A stretch of 51,232 nt of DNA from positions 1 to 51,232 of the forward strand of contig CACZEK010000018.1 in assembly GCA_902780135.1 (NCBI GenBank). The letters are read 5' to 3'. The DNA comes from an uncultured bacterium (GTDB taxonomy: Bacteria; Verrucomicrobiota; Lentisphaeria; Victivallales; UBA1829). The notes under the pieces were generated by a model. The model was not told the origin of the DNA, made no database searches, and worked only from the letters and a program-made list of their open reading frames with translations. A program made the position numbers and the translations under genes. This document shows, in pieces, positions 1 to 9,345 of this stretch (its first letter is position 1; each line of letters opens with the position of its first letter).

Positions 1-249
1 CCCTCGCCCCGCGCCGCCATCGCCCTCGCCGAATCCTCCCGCGCCGCCGCGCTCATCGCCGGACGCCCCGCGGTCGGGTTCGAGGACGTCCGCAGCGTCG
101 CGCCCGCGGTCCTGAACCACCGCCTCATCCTGAACTACCAGGCGAAGCTTGACAAGATCACGCCCGCCGCGCTCTCCGAACGCCTGCTCGAAAAGGTCGA
201 CCCCGCCGGCATCGACTGGCCGCAGGGCGTCAACACCGGAAAGGCATGA
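1..249 (+). CDS. MoxR-family AAA+ ATPase, C-terminal lid (5' end cut by window)
   Basis: Only the last 82 codons are present, read in frame from base 1 to the TGA at 247-249. The peptide starts SPRAAIALAESSRAAALIAGR and continues with GFEDVRSVAPAVLNHRLIL. This matches the lid of MoxR ATPases, where a GxSPR sensor-2 arginine, a GR, a DV and a VLxHR segment occur in that order. MoxR proteins are chaperone-like ATPases that work with von Willebrand factor A (VWA) proteins. The stop overlaps the start of the next gene (ATGA at 246-249), so it heads the operon of membrane, ABC, DUF58 and VWA genes that follows. Walker motifs lie outside the window. The family call is firm; the substrate is unknown. 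Confidence 0.85.
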   Translation, partial: PSPRAAIALAESSRAAALIAGRPAVGFEDVRSVAPAVLNHRLILNYQAKLDKITPAALSERLLEKVDPAGIDWPQGVNTGKA

Positions 250-2438
250 CCATGACGCGCCCCGTTTCAACCGTGTTCCGCCGCGCGTTTCTGCCCGCGC
301 TTCTCCTGCTGCTGCCGTTCGCGGCGTCCGCGTTCGCGACCGGTGCGGCCGCCGCAACGGAAGAAGTTCGGAAGACGTCGGATCCCCAGCCCGTCCGGGC
401 GGACGACGACGATCCGTCCGACGCCGCGCAGATGAAATCCCTCTCCCCGTCCGCCTCCGTCGGACCGGTCAAGATCACCGCCGCGCCCGCGCCCTTCCTG
501 TCCATCACATCGGGCGACGAGATCGTCCGCGAGTTCATCGTGCAGAACGATTCCGCCGCGGCGATCGACGTCGTTTTCGTCATGAACTACGGGATCGGCT
601 GGCGCAACGATTACAGGCGGTCCGTCTCGACCGCGCGGAAGGTCCCCGCACACTCCATCCAGACCGTCACGCTCTTCGTCCCGTCCGCCATTGGCATGAA
701 CTCGGAAGGCATCGAAGTCGTCAAGCCGCAGATCTATGTGGACGGCAAACCGTTCAAGACGCCGCCCGGCACCTTCGACATCGGCGAAACGAACTGGCGT
801 TTTTTCAGCGCGCCGTCCTCGTTCGCGACCTCCGAGCCGCTCGTGAAAGCCCTTGCCGGGAATCTCGTTCACCCGATCTTTCCGTATTACCGGTCCTACG
901 GTGGGATTGAGCTCGGATTCTCCAATTCCGACACGGTCCAGTGGCCCGCCATCCCGCAGTTCTACCAGGCGAAAGACATCCTCTTCCGCAAGACCACCGA
1001 CAAGTTCTCGCCCGACGCCGAACGCGCCATCCGCGACGCCGTCATGCTCGGCGCGACCGAATTCCTCTTCATCCCGCGCGGCGAACAGCGCCCCGCATGG
1101 GCTCCCGCGCCCGCCGTCCCCGGCATCCCGGTCATCGTGCCGCGCGGATTCGGGCGCACCGTCGTGGTGGACGAACGCACGCTCCGCGATCCGAACGAGG
1201 CGACCATCCTGCCTCCGGGGAGAGGCCGCCCCATGACGACCGCCGCGCGGCATGAAGCGGACGAGGAGGAAGAAGAATATCCGGACGATGAAAAGCTTGT
1301 CCCCCCGTACAGGGACAGAGACGAGGACGTGAACAAAACCGCCGCCGCCAACAAACAGATGCTCGACTATCTGAAGAAGGAATGCCCCTTCGTCGTCAAT
1401 CCCGCCGTGGTGTGCCAGATGCTCCCCTGCATCGACATCCCGAACCTGTCGTTCGCCGTGGTCCTGCTCGCCCTGCTGGCGTACATCGTGCTCGTGGGCC
1501 CGGTCAACTATTTCTACCTCAGGAAAAAGAAGAAAAGCGTGCTGATGCTCCTGCTGACCGTCCCGGCGATCTCCCTGATCTTCGTCGCGGTCGTCATCCT
1601 CTTCGTCACCATCTTCGAAGGCTGGTTCTCCCGCGCGTCCGCCGTCGGCATGACCTTCCTCGACCAGCAGGAAAGCATGGCGTACACGCGCGCCGCAGTG
1701 AACCTCTACGCGCCCGTCCCCGTCCGCAGGCTGGTCTTCGACCCCTCGGACACCGTGTCCTTCGCCCGCGCGAAGGACGTCAATGTCTCCCTCGGCCGCG
1801 ACCAGGTCGTGACCGGCGCGAACAAGGCGCGCGTCCCGCTGGTCTACGGCATCTCCCGCGCGGAAAAGCACCTCGAACAGCTCAAAGTCTCGCGGAACGC
1901 CGGGAACACGCTCACAATCGTGAACGGCCTCGGCGTCCCGCTGAAGCTTCTCTCCATGAGGACCCCGGACGGCGCGTACTGGCTTCCCCCCGCGGACGCC
2001 GTCCCGCCGGGCGCATCCGCCGAACTGAAGCCGTTCGACGGCAAGCCGGAGGACTTCAACATCGTCTGGGAAAGATCGGTCGGTCCGACGAAGCCTGGCA
2101 CGTCCTACACGGTCGTCCCCGACAGGGACAGGCTGTTCCACATCGTCTGCGCGTATCTGCTGGAAAACGATCCGGGCAAAACGCTGGGCAACACCGCCCG
2201 CAAGAGAACGAACGACGCGTTCTCCGGGACCTCGGATCTGGCGCACATGAAAGGCGCGATCGAAAAGGCGCGGGAAAACGGAGTCCTGCCGCTCTCCGGC
2301 TGCCTCGCGCCCGGCATGTACGCCGCGGAGACCGACCGGCCGCTCTTCTACTCCCCCGGCTGCACACCCTTCTCCTTCCGTGCCCGCCACCTCGTCGTCG
2401 GCACGTTCACCCTTCAGGAGTCCGCACATGAAAACTGA
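246..2438 (+). CDS. Large membrane protein with signal peptide and GPVNYFYLRKKKK motif
   Basis: 730 aa. The N-terminus has a signal-peptide-like stretch (Arg-rich start, then LPALLLLLPF and an AxA region near residue 30). About 350 exported residues follow, including a charged DEEEEEYPDDEK stretch, then two close transmembrane helices (about residues 400-425 and 435-465) joined by VGPVNYFYLRKKKKS. A further C-terminal domain of about 260 residues follows. Paired helices with a GPxNYxxLRxxxR linker recur, to my knowledge, in large bacterial proteins encoded near ABC-2 transporters, but I cannot name a family with certainty. The gene overlaps MoxR upstream and the ABC ATPase downstream by 11 bp, so it is translationally linked. 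It probably acts as an envelope partner of the transporter. Function unknown. Confidence 0.7.
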   Translation: MTMTRPVSTVFRRAFLPALLLLLPFAASAFATGAAAATEEVRKTSDPQPVRADDDDPSDAAQMKSLSPSASVGPVKITAAPAPFLSITSGDEIVREFIVQNDSAAAIDVVFVMNYGIGWRNDYRRSVSTARKVPAHSIQTVTLFVPSAIGMNSEGIEVVKPQIYVDGKPFKTPPGTFDIGETNWRFFSAPSSFATSEPLVKALAGNLVHPIFPYYRSYGGIELGFSNSDTVQWPAIPQFYQAKDILFRKTTDKFSPDAERAIRDAVMLGATEFLFIPRGEQRPAWAPAPAVPGIPVIVPRGFGRTVVVDERTLRDPNEATILPPGRGRPMTTAARHEADEEEEEYPDDEKLVPPYRDRDEDVNKTAAANKQMLDYLKKECPFVVNPAVVCQMLPCIDIPNLSFAVVLLALLAYIVLVGPVNYFYLRKKKKSVLMLLLTVPAISLIFVAVVILFVTIFEGWFSRASAVGMTFLDQQESMAYTRAAVNLYAPVPVRRLVFDPSDTVSFARAKDVNVSLGRDQVVTGANKARVPLVYGISRAEKHLEQLKVSRNAGNTLTIVNGLGVPLKLLSMRTPDGAYWLPPADAVPPGASAELKPFDGKPEDFNIVWERSVGPTKPGTSYTVVPDRDRLFHIVCAYLLENDPGKTLGNTARKRTNDAFSGTSDLAHMKGAIEKARENGVLPLSGCLAPGMYAAETDRPLFYSPGCTPFSFRARHLVVGTFTLQESAHEN

Positions 2439-3474
2439 AGTCCGCAATCTCACGCGCGTTTTCGGCAAGACCGTCGCCGTCAATGATATTTCCTTCTCGT
2501 TCGAAGACGGCAACATCTTCGGGTTCATCGGGCCGAACGGCGCAGGCAAGACCACCACGATCCGCATCATGGCGACGCTCGACCTCGCCACGTCCGGCGA
2601 CGTCTTCTACGACGGCGTTTCCGCCACGCTCTACCCGGAGGCGGTCCGCCGCGTGGTCGGCTACATGCCCGACTCCCTGCCCGGCTACAAGGACATCCAG
2701 GTCTGGGAATACCTCGACTTCTTCGCGCGCAGTTTCGGGCTGAAGGGCGCGGAGCGCACGCGCGCGCTGAACGACATCGTGGAGTTCACCAACCTCGGCG
2801 AACTCCGCAACAAGTTCCTCTTCGCGCTCTCCAAGGGCATGAAGCAGCGCGTCAGCCTCGCGCGCGCCCTGATCCACAACCCGAAGGTGCTCATCATGGA
2901 CGAACCTGCGGCGGGCCTCGACCCCCGCGCGCGCCACGAGCTCCGCACCCTGCTGAAGATCCTCGCCGAACAGAAGAAGGCGATCTTCCTGAGCAGCCAC
3001 ATCCTGTCCGAGCTTCAGGACATCTGCGACGGCGCGGTCATCATCGAACAGGGCAGACTCCTGTCCGCCGGCACGCTCAGCGACCTGCTGGCGCAAGTCA
3101 ACGGCGGAACGCCCGCGCCCGTCTCCGCCGAACAGCCCCAGCCCGGCGAAACAGCCGACCTTTCCGGCACGGACGCGGAACAGCATGCCGCACCCGCGGC
3201 GCAGGCCGCGCCGAAGGGCGTCAGCATCACGCTGAAGACGCCGCGCGGCGAGGCGGAAGCGGTCCGGCTGAAGCTCCTCGAGCACCCGCTCACGCGCTCC
3301 GTGGACGTGTTCGACGACGACGAAGTCCACGCGATCGTCGAGGGCACCGACGCGGAGGTCTCCCGCGTCGTCGGCACGGTCTTCGCCGCCAACCTCACGG
3401 TCCTGTCGTTCAACCGGAACCAGATGGGCCTGGAGGAGCTGTTCATGAAGATCACGCAGGGCAAGGTCCAGTAA
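2428..3474 (+). CDS. ABC transporter ATP-binding protein (ABC-2 exporter type)
   Basis: 348 aa from the ATG at 2428, preceded by CAGGAG at 2415-2420. An upstream in-frame ATG at 2380 lies inside the previous gene and has no better site. Walker A is GPNGAGKT (residues 35-42), the signature is LSKGMKQR (134-141), Walker B is VLIMDEP (154-160) and the switch histidine is in SSHILSE. This layout and the simple PDSLPGY region resemble ATPases of ABC-2 exporters such as those for antibiotics, capsule or gliding factors. Residues from about 228 form an Ala/Pro/Gln-rich linker and an extra C-terminal domain of about 90 residues, longer than a minimal ATPase. It ends 12 bp before the permease gene, its obvious partner. 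Confidence 0.9.
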   Translation: MKTEVRNLTRVFGKTVAVNDISFSFEDGNIFGFIGPNGAGKTTTIRIMATLDLATSGDVFYDGVSATLYPEAVRRVVGYMPDSLPGYKDIQVWEYLDFFARSFGLKGAERTRALNDIVEFTNLGELRNKFLFALSKGMKQRVSLARALIHNPKVLIMDEPAAGLDPRARHELRTLLKILAEQKKAIFLSSHILSELQDICDGAVIIEQGRLLSAGTLSDLLAQVNGGTPAPVSAEQPQPGETADLSGTDAEQHAAPAAQAAPKGVSITLKTPRGEAEAVRLKLLEHPLTRSVDVFDDDEVHAIVEGTDAEVSRVVGTVFAANLTVLSFNRNQMGLEELFMKITQGKVQ

Positions 3475-3486
3475 GGAGGCGCGCAT

Positions 3487-4971
3487 ATGTTCATCCCGTC
3501 ATCCTTCCGGAACCTCGGCGAGTCCCTCAATCCGGTCTTCATCAAGGAGATGCGCCAGTATTTCCAGAACCGCCGCATGATCCTCTTCATGGGGCTGCTC
3601 CTCCTCGCGGAGTTCATCTGCACCCTCTTCTTCTCCTCCGCCATGACGTTCGACGCCGACGGAGAGGAAGGCGCGGTGTTCTTCCTGCTCATCATCTTCG
3701 CGGGCGCCATCCTCTCCGTCCTCATCTGCGCGATCGGCGCGGAACAGAGGTTCGCGGAGGAACGCTCCGACAAGGAGCTGAACTACGCCATGCTGACCAC
3801 GCTCAGCCCGGCCGCGATCATCCGCGGCAAGCTCGAAGGCGCCATGGTCATGATCCTATGCATCTTCTCCATGCTCCTGCCGTTCCTGACGGCGGCGTAC
3901 TTCATGCGCGGGCTGTCCGCGGCCGCCCTGCTCTTCACGCTGAACCTGCTCCCGGTCCTCGTGCTGAACACCCTCGCGGGCATCCTCGCCGGGGCGTTCG
4001 GGCAGAAATGGGTGACGGTCCTGTATTTCATCGTGCTCATCAACAGCGCGTTCGGGATCGTCCCGCTCGGATTCACCCTCGCCGAAGAACTCATGGACAG
4101 CGCCGCCCTGGATCCCGTGTACTGGGTCATGCTCCTCGTCGAATACGAGGTCTCGTTCCTGGTCGGCGTCCTGCTCTTCCTCCTCGCGCTCGCGGTCGTC
4201 TCCCCGCCGAAATCGAACCGCATGCTACCCGCGAAGGTCTATCTTTTCGCCATGCCGTTCATCTCGCTCGCCCTGATCGCGCCGTACTACATCCTCTTCG
4301 CCGGGCCGGACTATCCCCCGGAGATGTTCTACGTCATCGAATTCCTGTTCTGCGCCTTCTCCGTCGCCGTGCTGGCGTTCGTCTCGCTCTTCGAGCCGCC
4401 CACGAACAGCATCCGCGTATACATGAAGTGCCCGCGCAATTTCTTCGGACGCCTTATCCACTTCCTGTTCTCGTCCGGGTTCTCCGGCTCCGTGATCCTG
4501 ACGTTCCCGGTCCTGGCGCTCCCCGTCGTGCTGATCCCGCTCGGAAAGCTGAGCTACAACGAGACATCCATCTCCTGCGGATTCCTTTGCATGTTGGTGT
4601 CCGCCCTCGGCTACGTGATCCTGTCGCTCATCCTGAGCTGGCGGACCCGGCTGCCCCTGCCCGCGTGGCTGTGGACGGTCATTCTCGCGGTCGTCGGCAA
4701 CATCCTCCCGTGGATCCCGGTCGCGATCAACGAGGACACGCTGCCTTCGAAGCCCCTGCGCATCGCGTCCATGATCATGTCCCAGACGTACTGCTTCTAC
4801 GAGACAATCGACTCGCCGAGGGAGGTCTGCCGCGACGCGCTGCTGGCGTCCCTGGCTGTCACGGGCATCCTTTTCCTGATCCTGCTGCCCGCGATCGTGA
4901 AGGCGTTCCGGCTCCACCGCTACCCCGAAAACACGGTCAAACCGCCCACGAAGGAAATGCTCGGCAAATGA
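3487..4971 (+). CDS. ABC-2 type transporter permease
   Basis: 494 aa with a strong ribosome binding site (AAGGAGG around 3474-3480). The start NPVFIKEMRQYFQNRRM is typical of ABC-2 permeases, where a short amphipathic helix precedes the first membrane span. About a dozen hydrophobic segments follow, which is twice the usual six of a half-transporter, so it may be a fused or full-length permease similar to those of ABC exporters acting as one long chain. It follows the ATPase gene directly and overlaps the next membrane gene by ATGA (4968-4971). No extracellular enzymatic domain is visible. The substrate cannot be read from the sequence; the VWA and DUF58 neighbours suggest a role in envelope assembly. 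Confidence 0.85.
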   Translation: MFIPSSFRNLGESLNPVFIKEMRQYFQNRRMILFMGLLLLAEFICTLFFSSAMTFDADGEEGAVFFLLIIFAGAILSVLICAIGAEQRFAEERSDKELNYAMLTTLSPAAIIRGKLEGAMVMILCIFSMLLPFLTAAYFMRGLSAAALLFTLNLLPVLVLNTLAGILAGAFGQKWVTVLYFIVLINSAFGIVPLGFTLAEELMDSAALDPVYWVMLLVEYEVSFLVGVLLFLLALAVVSPPKSNRMLPAKVYLFAMPFISLALIAPYYILFAGPDYPPEMFYVIEFLFCAFSVAVLAFVSLFEPPTNSIRVYMKCPRNFFGRLIHFLFSSGFSGSVILTFPVLALPVVLIPLGKLSYNETSISCGFLCMLVSALGYVILSLILSWRTRLPLPAWLWTVILAVVGNILPWIPVAINEDTLPSKPLRIASMIMSQTYCFYETIDSPREVCRDALLASLAVTGILFLILLPAIVKAFRLHRYPENTVKPPTKEMLGK

Positions 4972-6662
4972 ACCCGGAACCCGCGTCCCAAGTCACGAAT
5001 CCGCCGCCGGAAACGCCCTCCCCCGGACGCCCCGCGGAAACCGGAGAAGCCCGGCGGAAGAAGCCAGGATTTCTCCGGCGGTTCGCCCGCATCGGCGAGA
5101 GGTTTGACCGCGGACTGGACCTGGGAGACCGCGACACGTCCGACTGGAACATCTACTATTACTATTACCGGCAGGTCGCCCAGCACCACGCCCCGATCAA
5201 GCTCAAGCACCTGAAGTGGGTCGCGCTTCTGTTCCAGCTCTATTTCTTCGGGATGCTCGCATTGGCGCTAATCAGAGTCCTGCTCATTTTCAATAAGTCC
5301 GGGGGTGGGGGCAACAAAGCGTTCAGCGAACTTTTTGGGGAATTTGCCTCCATGCTCGGGGTTTCCGCCAACATCTACATCCTGCCGGTCCTCCTGTTCA
5401 TCCCGGTGTTCATGGTCGCCCCTGCATTCCGGCTCCGCAACAAAGCCCAGGGGTTCATGACGTCCCGCGCAAAAGAACCGCCCCTGCTGGCGCATCTGGT
5501 GCAGTACACCACGAACAAAGGCCTGGTGCAGGGCGTGCTGCAAAGCCTGTTTTTTACATGGAAACGCCTGATCCTTCTGCTGCTGCCGTCCATCGTCGTC
5601 GCGTTCCTGCTGCTGGCCGCCTTCGCCGCGGTCGAACAAACGGACCCGGCGTTCAAGCTGGTGTTCGCCGCGCCGGTCGGCGTCGTCCTGTCTGTCCTGA
5701 CGGTCTCCCTGTTCTTCGTCATGCAGCCGTTCTGCTACCGGCTGGACTCCATTTTGGTGGCGGTCAGCATCGGCATCGAGATCTTCCTGCTTGCGTCGCT
5801 CGGGATCGTGTCATCCAACGACGCCGCGGACTTCTGGGTGTTCTTCTCGGCCTGCTTCATCCCGTCCTGCCTGTTCGCCATCGTGTATTTCCCCCTCGCA
5901 GCCGCCGACACCGGCGAACTCTGCCTCGGCAAGCGCACCTCGAAACGGCTCCGCATCCTGCTGTACGCGGCGGGGGGATTCTTCCTCGCCGCCATGCTGC
6001 TCGCGACAGGCGCTTCTTCCTGGTTCATGGATCACACCGGAAACACATCCGACCTGAGGAGCACCGTGAAGAGCTTCGAAGCCATGACCCTGTTTTTCGT
6101 CTCGGGGTTTTCCGTTTGCGTCTGCGGGCTTCTGATCTCCTCGCTCTCCGTCACGTCGCCCCTGGCGGCGCGCCAGCTCCAAACCCGCGCGAAGGAACCG
6201 TTCCTGAAAAAACTCTTCGATCCGGCATCGCCGCTCTCCCTGCTCCCTGTCATCGCACTGGAGCTGGTCGCCTTCGCGGCCGCCTCCTTTTTGACCAGCC
6301 CGAACCGTCTTGACCTGCTCCGATTTTCGGTCGCATTCGCCTGGATCGGCAGGGGCCGGACCGCCTGGACCGTGATCCATTTCGGGCTCGCCCTCGCATA
6401 CGCCCGCCAGCGGAGGAAACCGGAGATGAAAGCCCCGTGGGAATTCCATGTCCGGTTCAACATGACCTGCATCGTCGGCTACGTCGCCATCCAGCTGCTG
6501 CTGACGCTGACCACCGCAAAGGGCGCGGGATTCATCGGCCTTGTTCTTTATATCGTATCGATCATTGTCCTGTTCACCGTCTTCGGCTTGATGAAAAGCT
6601 CCGCTTCGACGTTCAAGATCGAAGATCCCGAGGCGGAACAGAACAGGGAGGAGGCGTCATGA
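4968..6662 (+). CDS. Polytopic membrane protein of unknown function
   Basis: 564 aa from the ATG at 4968, which overlaps the permease stop. An in-frame extension far upstream is only the third frame of the permease gene. The first 60 residues are Pro/Arg-rich and cytoplasmic-looking, followed by an odd WNIYYYYYRQ tract and then roughly ten hydrophobic segments spread from residue 75 to 550. No ATP-binding or catalytic motif is visible. It could be a second permease-like subunit of the transporter encoded just upstream. The stop overlaps the next start (ATGA at 6659-6662), so all these proteins are probably made in linked amounts. I do not recognise a family. Confidence 0.7.
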   Translation: MNPEPASQVTNPPPETPSPGRPAETGEARRKKPGFLRRFARIGERFDRGLDLGDRDTSDWNIYYYYYRQVAQHHAPIKLKHLKWVALLFQLYFFGMLALALIRVLLIFNKSGGGGNKAFSELFGEFASMLGVSANIYILPVLLFIPVFMVAPAFRLRNKAQGFMTSRAKEPPLLAHLVQYTTNKGLVQGVLQSLFFTWKRLILLLLPSIVVAFLLLAAFAAVEQTDPAFKLVFAAPVGVVLSVLTVSLFFVMQPFCYRLDSILVAVSIGIEIFLLASLGIVSSNDAADFWVFFSACFIPSCLFAIVYFPLAAADTGELCLGKRTSKRLRILLYAAGGFFLAAMLLATGASSWFMDHTGNTSDLRSTVKSFEAMTLFFVSGFSVCVCGLLISSLSVTSPLAARQLQTRAKEPFLKKLFDPASPLSLLPVIALELVAFAAASFLTSPNRLDLLRFSVAFAWIGRGRTAWTVIHFGLALAYARQRRKPEMKAPWEFHVRFNMTCIVGYVAIQLLLTLTTAKGAGFIGLVLYIVSIIVLFTVFGLMKSSASTFKIEDPEAEQNREEAS

Positions 6663-7534
6663 ACGCGCCCGCGGCAGCCATTCCGTACTTTAAGGACGCG
6701 GTCGAACGCGCCCTCGCGGCGGCGGGCGGCGTGGAGCTGACCGCGCCCGCGCAGGTGTCGGGCATCGACGGACGCCGCACCGGACGCAAGACGGGCAACG
6801 CGCTGGAGTTCTCCGAGTACCGCGAGTACCGTCCGGGCGACGACCTGCGGCGCATCGACTGGCGCGTGTACGCCCGGAGCGAACAGCTCATGATCAAGCA
6901 GTATTCTGAGGAGATCGACCCGCGGTGCGACGTGATCCTGGACCATTCGGCGTCCATGGCGTCGACCGAACGCAAGGCGTCCGCGGCGATCTCGCTCGCC
7001 GCGATCTTCACGACAGCCGCCGCGAATTCCGGGTTCTCACTGAACTTCTGGCACGCCGCCGGCACGTTCCGCAAGGACCCGTCGCCCGCCTCGCCGCTCC
7101 TCTGGGACTTCCCGCCCTTCGAAACGCCGTTCAGCCCCTCGGAAAATCCGGCGTCCTTCTCCGGGCAGTTCTTCCGGCGCGGCATCCGCATCCTCGTGAC
7201 CGACCTCATGGGGCCGGACGACCCCGCGCCCGTGCTGTCCCGCCTCGCCGACGGGGCGAAGCGCGCCGTGGTCGTGATGGTGCTGGACCCGTCGGAGCTC
7301 GAACCGGAGCCGGACGCGAACGTGCTGCTGATCGACGCCGAGACCGGGGAGGAACGCGAGCTCGTGCTCGACGAGGGCGCGCTGGCGCGCTACCTCGAAC
7401 GCCTCGAGAACCACCGTGCCATGTGGGCCGCCGCCGCGCTCTCGCGGGGCGTCCTGCTCCTGCCGCTTTCCGCCGCGGATTTCTGCCCGGAGATCCGTCC
7501 CGATGAACTCTTCCGCGCGGGGCTGCTCAAATGA
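6659..7534 (+). CDS. DUF58-domain protein (MoxR partner)
   Basis: 291 aa. Residues 50-69 carry the DUF58 hallmark EFSEYREYRPGDDLRRIDWR, and a degenerate VWA-like metal site follows as LDHSASM. DUF58 proteins are soluble partners usually encoded next to MoxR ATPases and BatA/BatB proteins, as here. The start is the ATG at 6659, with GGGAGGAG just upstream (about 6647-6654). It overlaps the preceding membrane gene and the following BatA-like gene (ATGA at 7531). The family is secure. Its biochemical role is not known with certainty in any system. Confidence 0.9.
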   Translation: MNAPAAAIPYFKDAVERALAAAGGVELTAPAQVSGIDGRRTGRKTGNALEFSEYREYRPGDDLRRIDWRVYARSEQLMIKQYSEEIDPRCDVILDHSASMASTERKASAAISLAAIFTTAAANSGFSLNFWHAAGTFRKDPSPASPLLWDFPPFETPFSPSENPASFSGQFFRRGIRILVTDLMGPDDPAPVLSRLADGAKRAVVVMVLDPSELEPEPDANVLLIDAETGEERELVLDEGALARYLERLENHRAMWAAAALSRGVLLLPLSAADFCPEIRPDELFRAGLLK

Positions 7535-9345
7535 ACGAACTTTTCTACGGATTCGAACACTCCCCGCTCCTGTGGTGCGCCCTGCCGGCCGCGCTGGCGC
7601 TGCTCATGCTCTACTTCCTGCACCGCCGCTCGAAGACCCGCATCGTGCCCGCCATCTTCCTGTGGGACCGTCCGCAGGCGTCCCCGAACAGCGGCACGCG
7701 CATCAGGTTCCGGTTCCCGCCCGCGATCTTCTACCTCGAACTCGCCGTGCTGCTGACCCTGACCGCCGCGCTCGCCGCGCCGTTCGTCTCCACGCCGGAG
7801 ACGTTCCCGCCGCTCGCAGTCATCCTCGACGACTCCATGTCCATGCAGGCGAAAGCGCCCGGCGGCAAGTCCGCGCTCGAATCCGGCGCGGAATTCGTCA
7901 AGCGCGAACTGCGCGCCCTGCCCGACCGCCGCGTCCTGTGGATCGTCGCGGGCGAATCGCCCGTGCTCGCGTCGGACAGCAACGCGCGGACGGATTTCGG
8001 CGCGTTCTGGACCGGACAGGCGACGTCGTCCGACCTCGCCGCCGCGGCGGCCCTCGCCCGGCGCATGGCGCGCGGCTGCCACCTCCTGATCGTGACCGAC
8101 CGCAAGCCCGCGCTCGAACTCGCCCCGGACACCACGTGTTTCTCCGGGGGCGCGCCGCTCGGCAATTCCGCCATCGTGAACGCCCGCCGCACCGCGGGGC
8201 GCATCCTGATCGAAGCGGCGAACTTCTCCCCGCTCCCGCTCGACGCCGCGCTCGTGCTGGAACCCGGCTCGCTCCGGACGCAGCTTCAGCTCGCGCCGAA
8301 GGAGACGCGCCGCATCGTGCTCGCCGTGCCGGAAGCCGCCGCAAACCGGGCGATCACCGTCCGGCTGGAAAACGCCGACCCGGCATCCAACGCCCTGCTC
8401 TGCGACGACGAAGCCGTGCTGGAGGCGGAAGACGATTCCCCGGTCTCGTACCGGATCGCCGCCCTGCCCGCCGCCGCACGGTCCGCGCTCGACCGCGTGC
8501 TGAACGGCAATCCGGCGTTCCGGCGCGCGCTTGCGGACGAGACGCCCGACCTCGACATCCTCCCCGCCGAGGCGGAAAGCCCCGCCCCCGTGCATCTTTA
8601 CTGGCTCTCCGCCCCAGCGAAGAAGGCAACGCCCGCGAACCAGACAGAAGGCTCTGCCAATCAGCAGCAAACCGAAGATCCCGGCCCCTCCGCGTCCGGT
8701 CCGCTCTCCCCTGAAAACGGCTCCGTCCTCACGCGCGGGCTCCCGCTCGACTCGCTCCAGTGGGCGGTCAGCGCGAACGACCTGCCGGGGCAGACGCTTC
8801 TGCGGAGCGGCGACGTGCCCACACTCTCCACGCGCCAGAACCTGAACCGCGACCGCGAAATCTTCCTCAACCTCGACCCGGCGCGCTCCAACATCACGCA
8901 CCACCCCTTCTGGCCGGTCTTCTTCCAGAACCTCGCGCAGACCGTTCGCTCGGAACGCTTCGGCCCGGCGCGCGCGAACCTGCGGTCCGGCGAACTGCTC
9001 CATGTCCGCCTGCCGCGCGGGGCGCAGTCGCTGACCGCGACACGGCCCGACGGCAAAACCATGGAGATCCGGGCGGTGCGCGGACAGGCGGATTTCCGCC
9101 CCCTGCTTCACGGCGTGTGGAGACTGGAATCCGGCGGCGCGAAATGGTCCGCGAGCGTGATGGGGCTCCGCGCGGAGGAATCCGACCTCTCCGGCGCGGG
9201 ACCGTTCCGGCAGGACGCCGACAAGCTCGCGGTCATGCCGTTCTGGATGCTCCGTCCGCTGGCGTGGGCGTTCCTGCTGCTCGCCGCGCTGCTCCTCGCG
9301 GCGCACCATGTCATCCTCACGCGCAAAGGAGGCCGCCAATGCTGA
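7531..9345 (+). CDS. BatA-like membrane protein with degenerate VWA domain
   Basis: 604 aa. The N-terminus has a first helix (PLLWCALPAALALLMLYFL), the segment KTRIVPAIFLWDR and a second helix around residues 66-88. This arrangement is the BatA (aerotolerance regulator N-terminal) domain. A VWA-type metal site follows as ILDDSMSM (DxSxS). The middle is a long region with Ala/Pro-rich linkers, and a C-terminal helix sits near residues 575-595. BatA proteins are inner-membrane proteins whose VWA domain faces the periplasm and which work with MoxR and DUF58. The chain is longer than a classical BatA (about 330 aa), so an extra domain is present. It overlaps the next gene by 7 bp. Confidence 0.8.
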   Translation: MNELFYGFEHSPLLWCALPAALALLMLYFLHRRSKTRIVPAIFLWDRPQASPNSGTRIRFRFPPAIFYLELAVLLTLTAALAAPFVSTPETFPPLAVILDDSMSMQAKAPGGKSALESGAEFVKRELRALPDRRVLWIVAGESPVLASDSNARTDFGAFWTGQATSSDLAAAAALARRMARGCHLLIVTDRKPALELAPDTTCFSGGAPLGNSAIVNARRTAGRILIEAANFSPLPLDAALVLEPGSLRTQLQLAPKETRRIVLAVPEAAANRAITVRLENADPASNALLCDDEAVLEAEDDSPVSYRIAALPAAARSALDRVLNGNPAFRRALADETPDLDILPAEAESPAPVHLYWLSAPAKKATPANQTEGSANQQQTEDPGPSASGPLSPENGSVLTRGLPLDSLQWAVSANDLPGQTLLRSGDVPTLSTRQNLNRDREIFLNLDPARSNITHHPFWPVFFQNLAQTVRSERFGPARANLRSGELLHVRLPRGAQSLTATRPDGKTMEIRAVRGQADFRPLLHGVWRLESGGAKWSASVMGLRAEESDLSGAGPFRQDADKLAVMPFWMLRPLAWAFLLLAALLLAAHHVILTRKGGRQC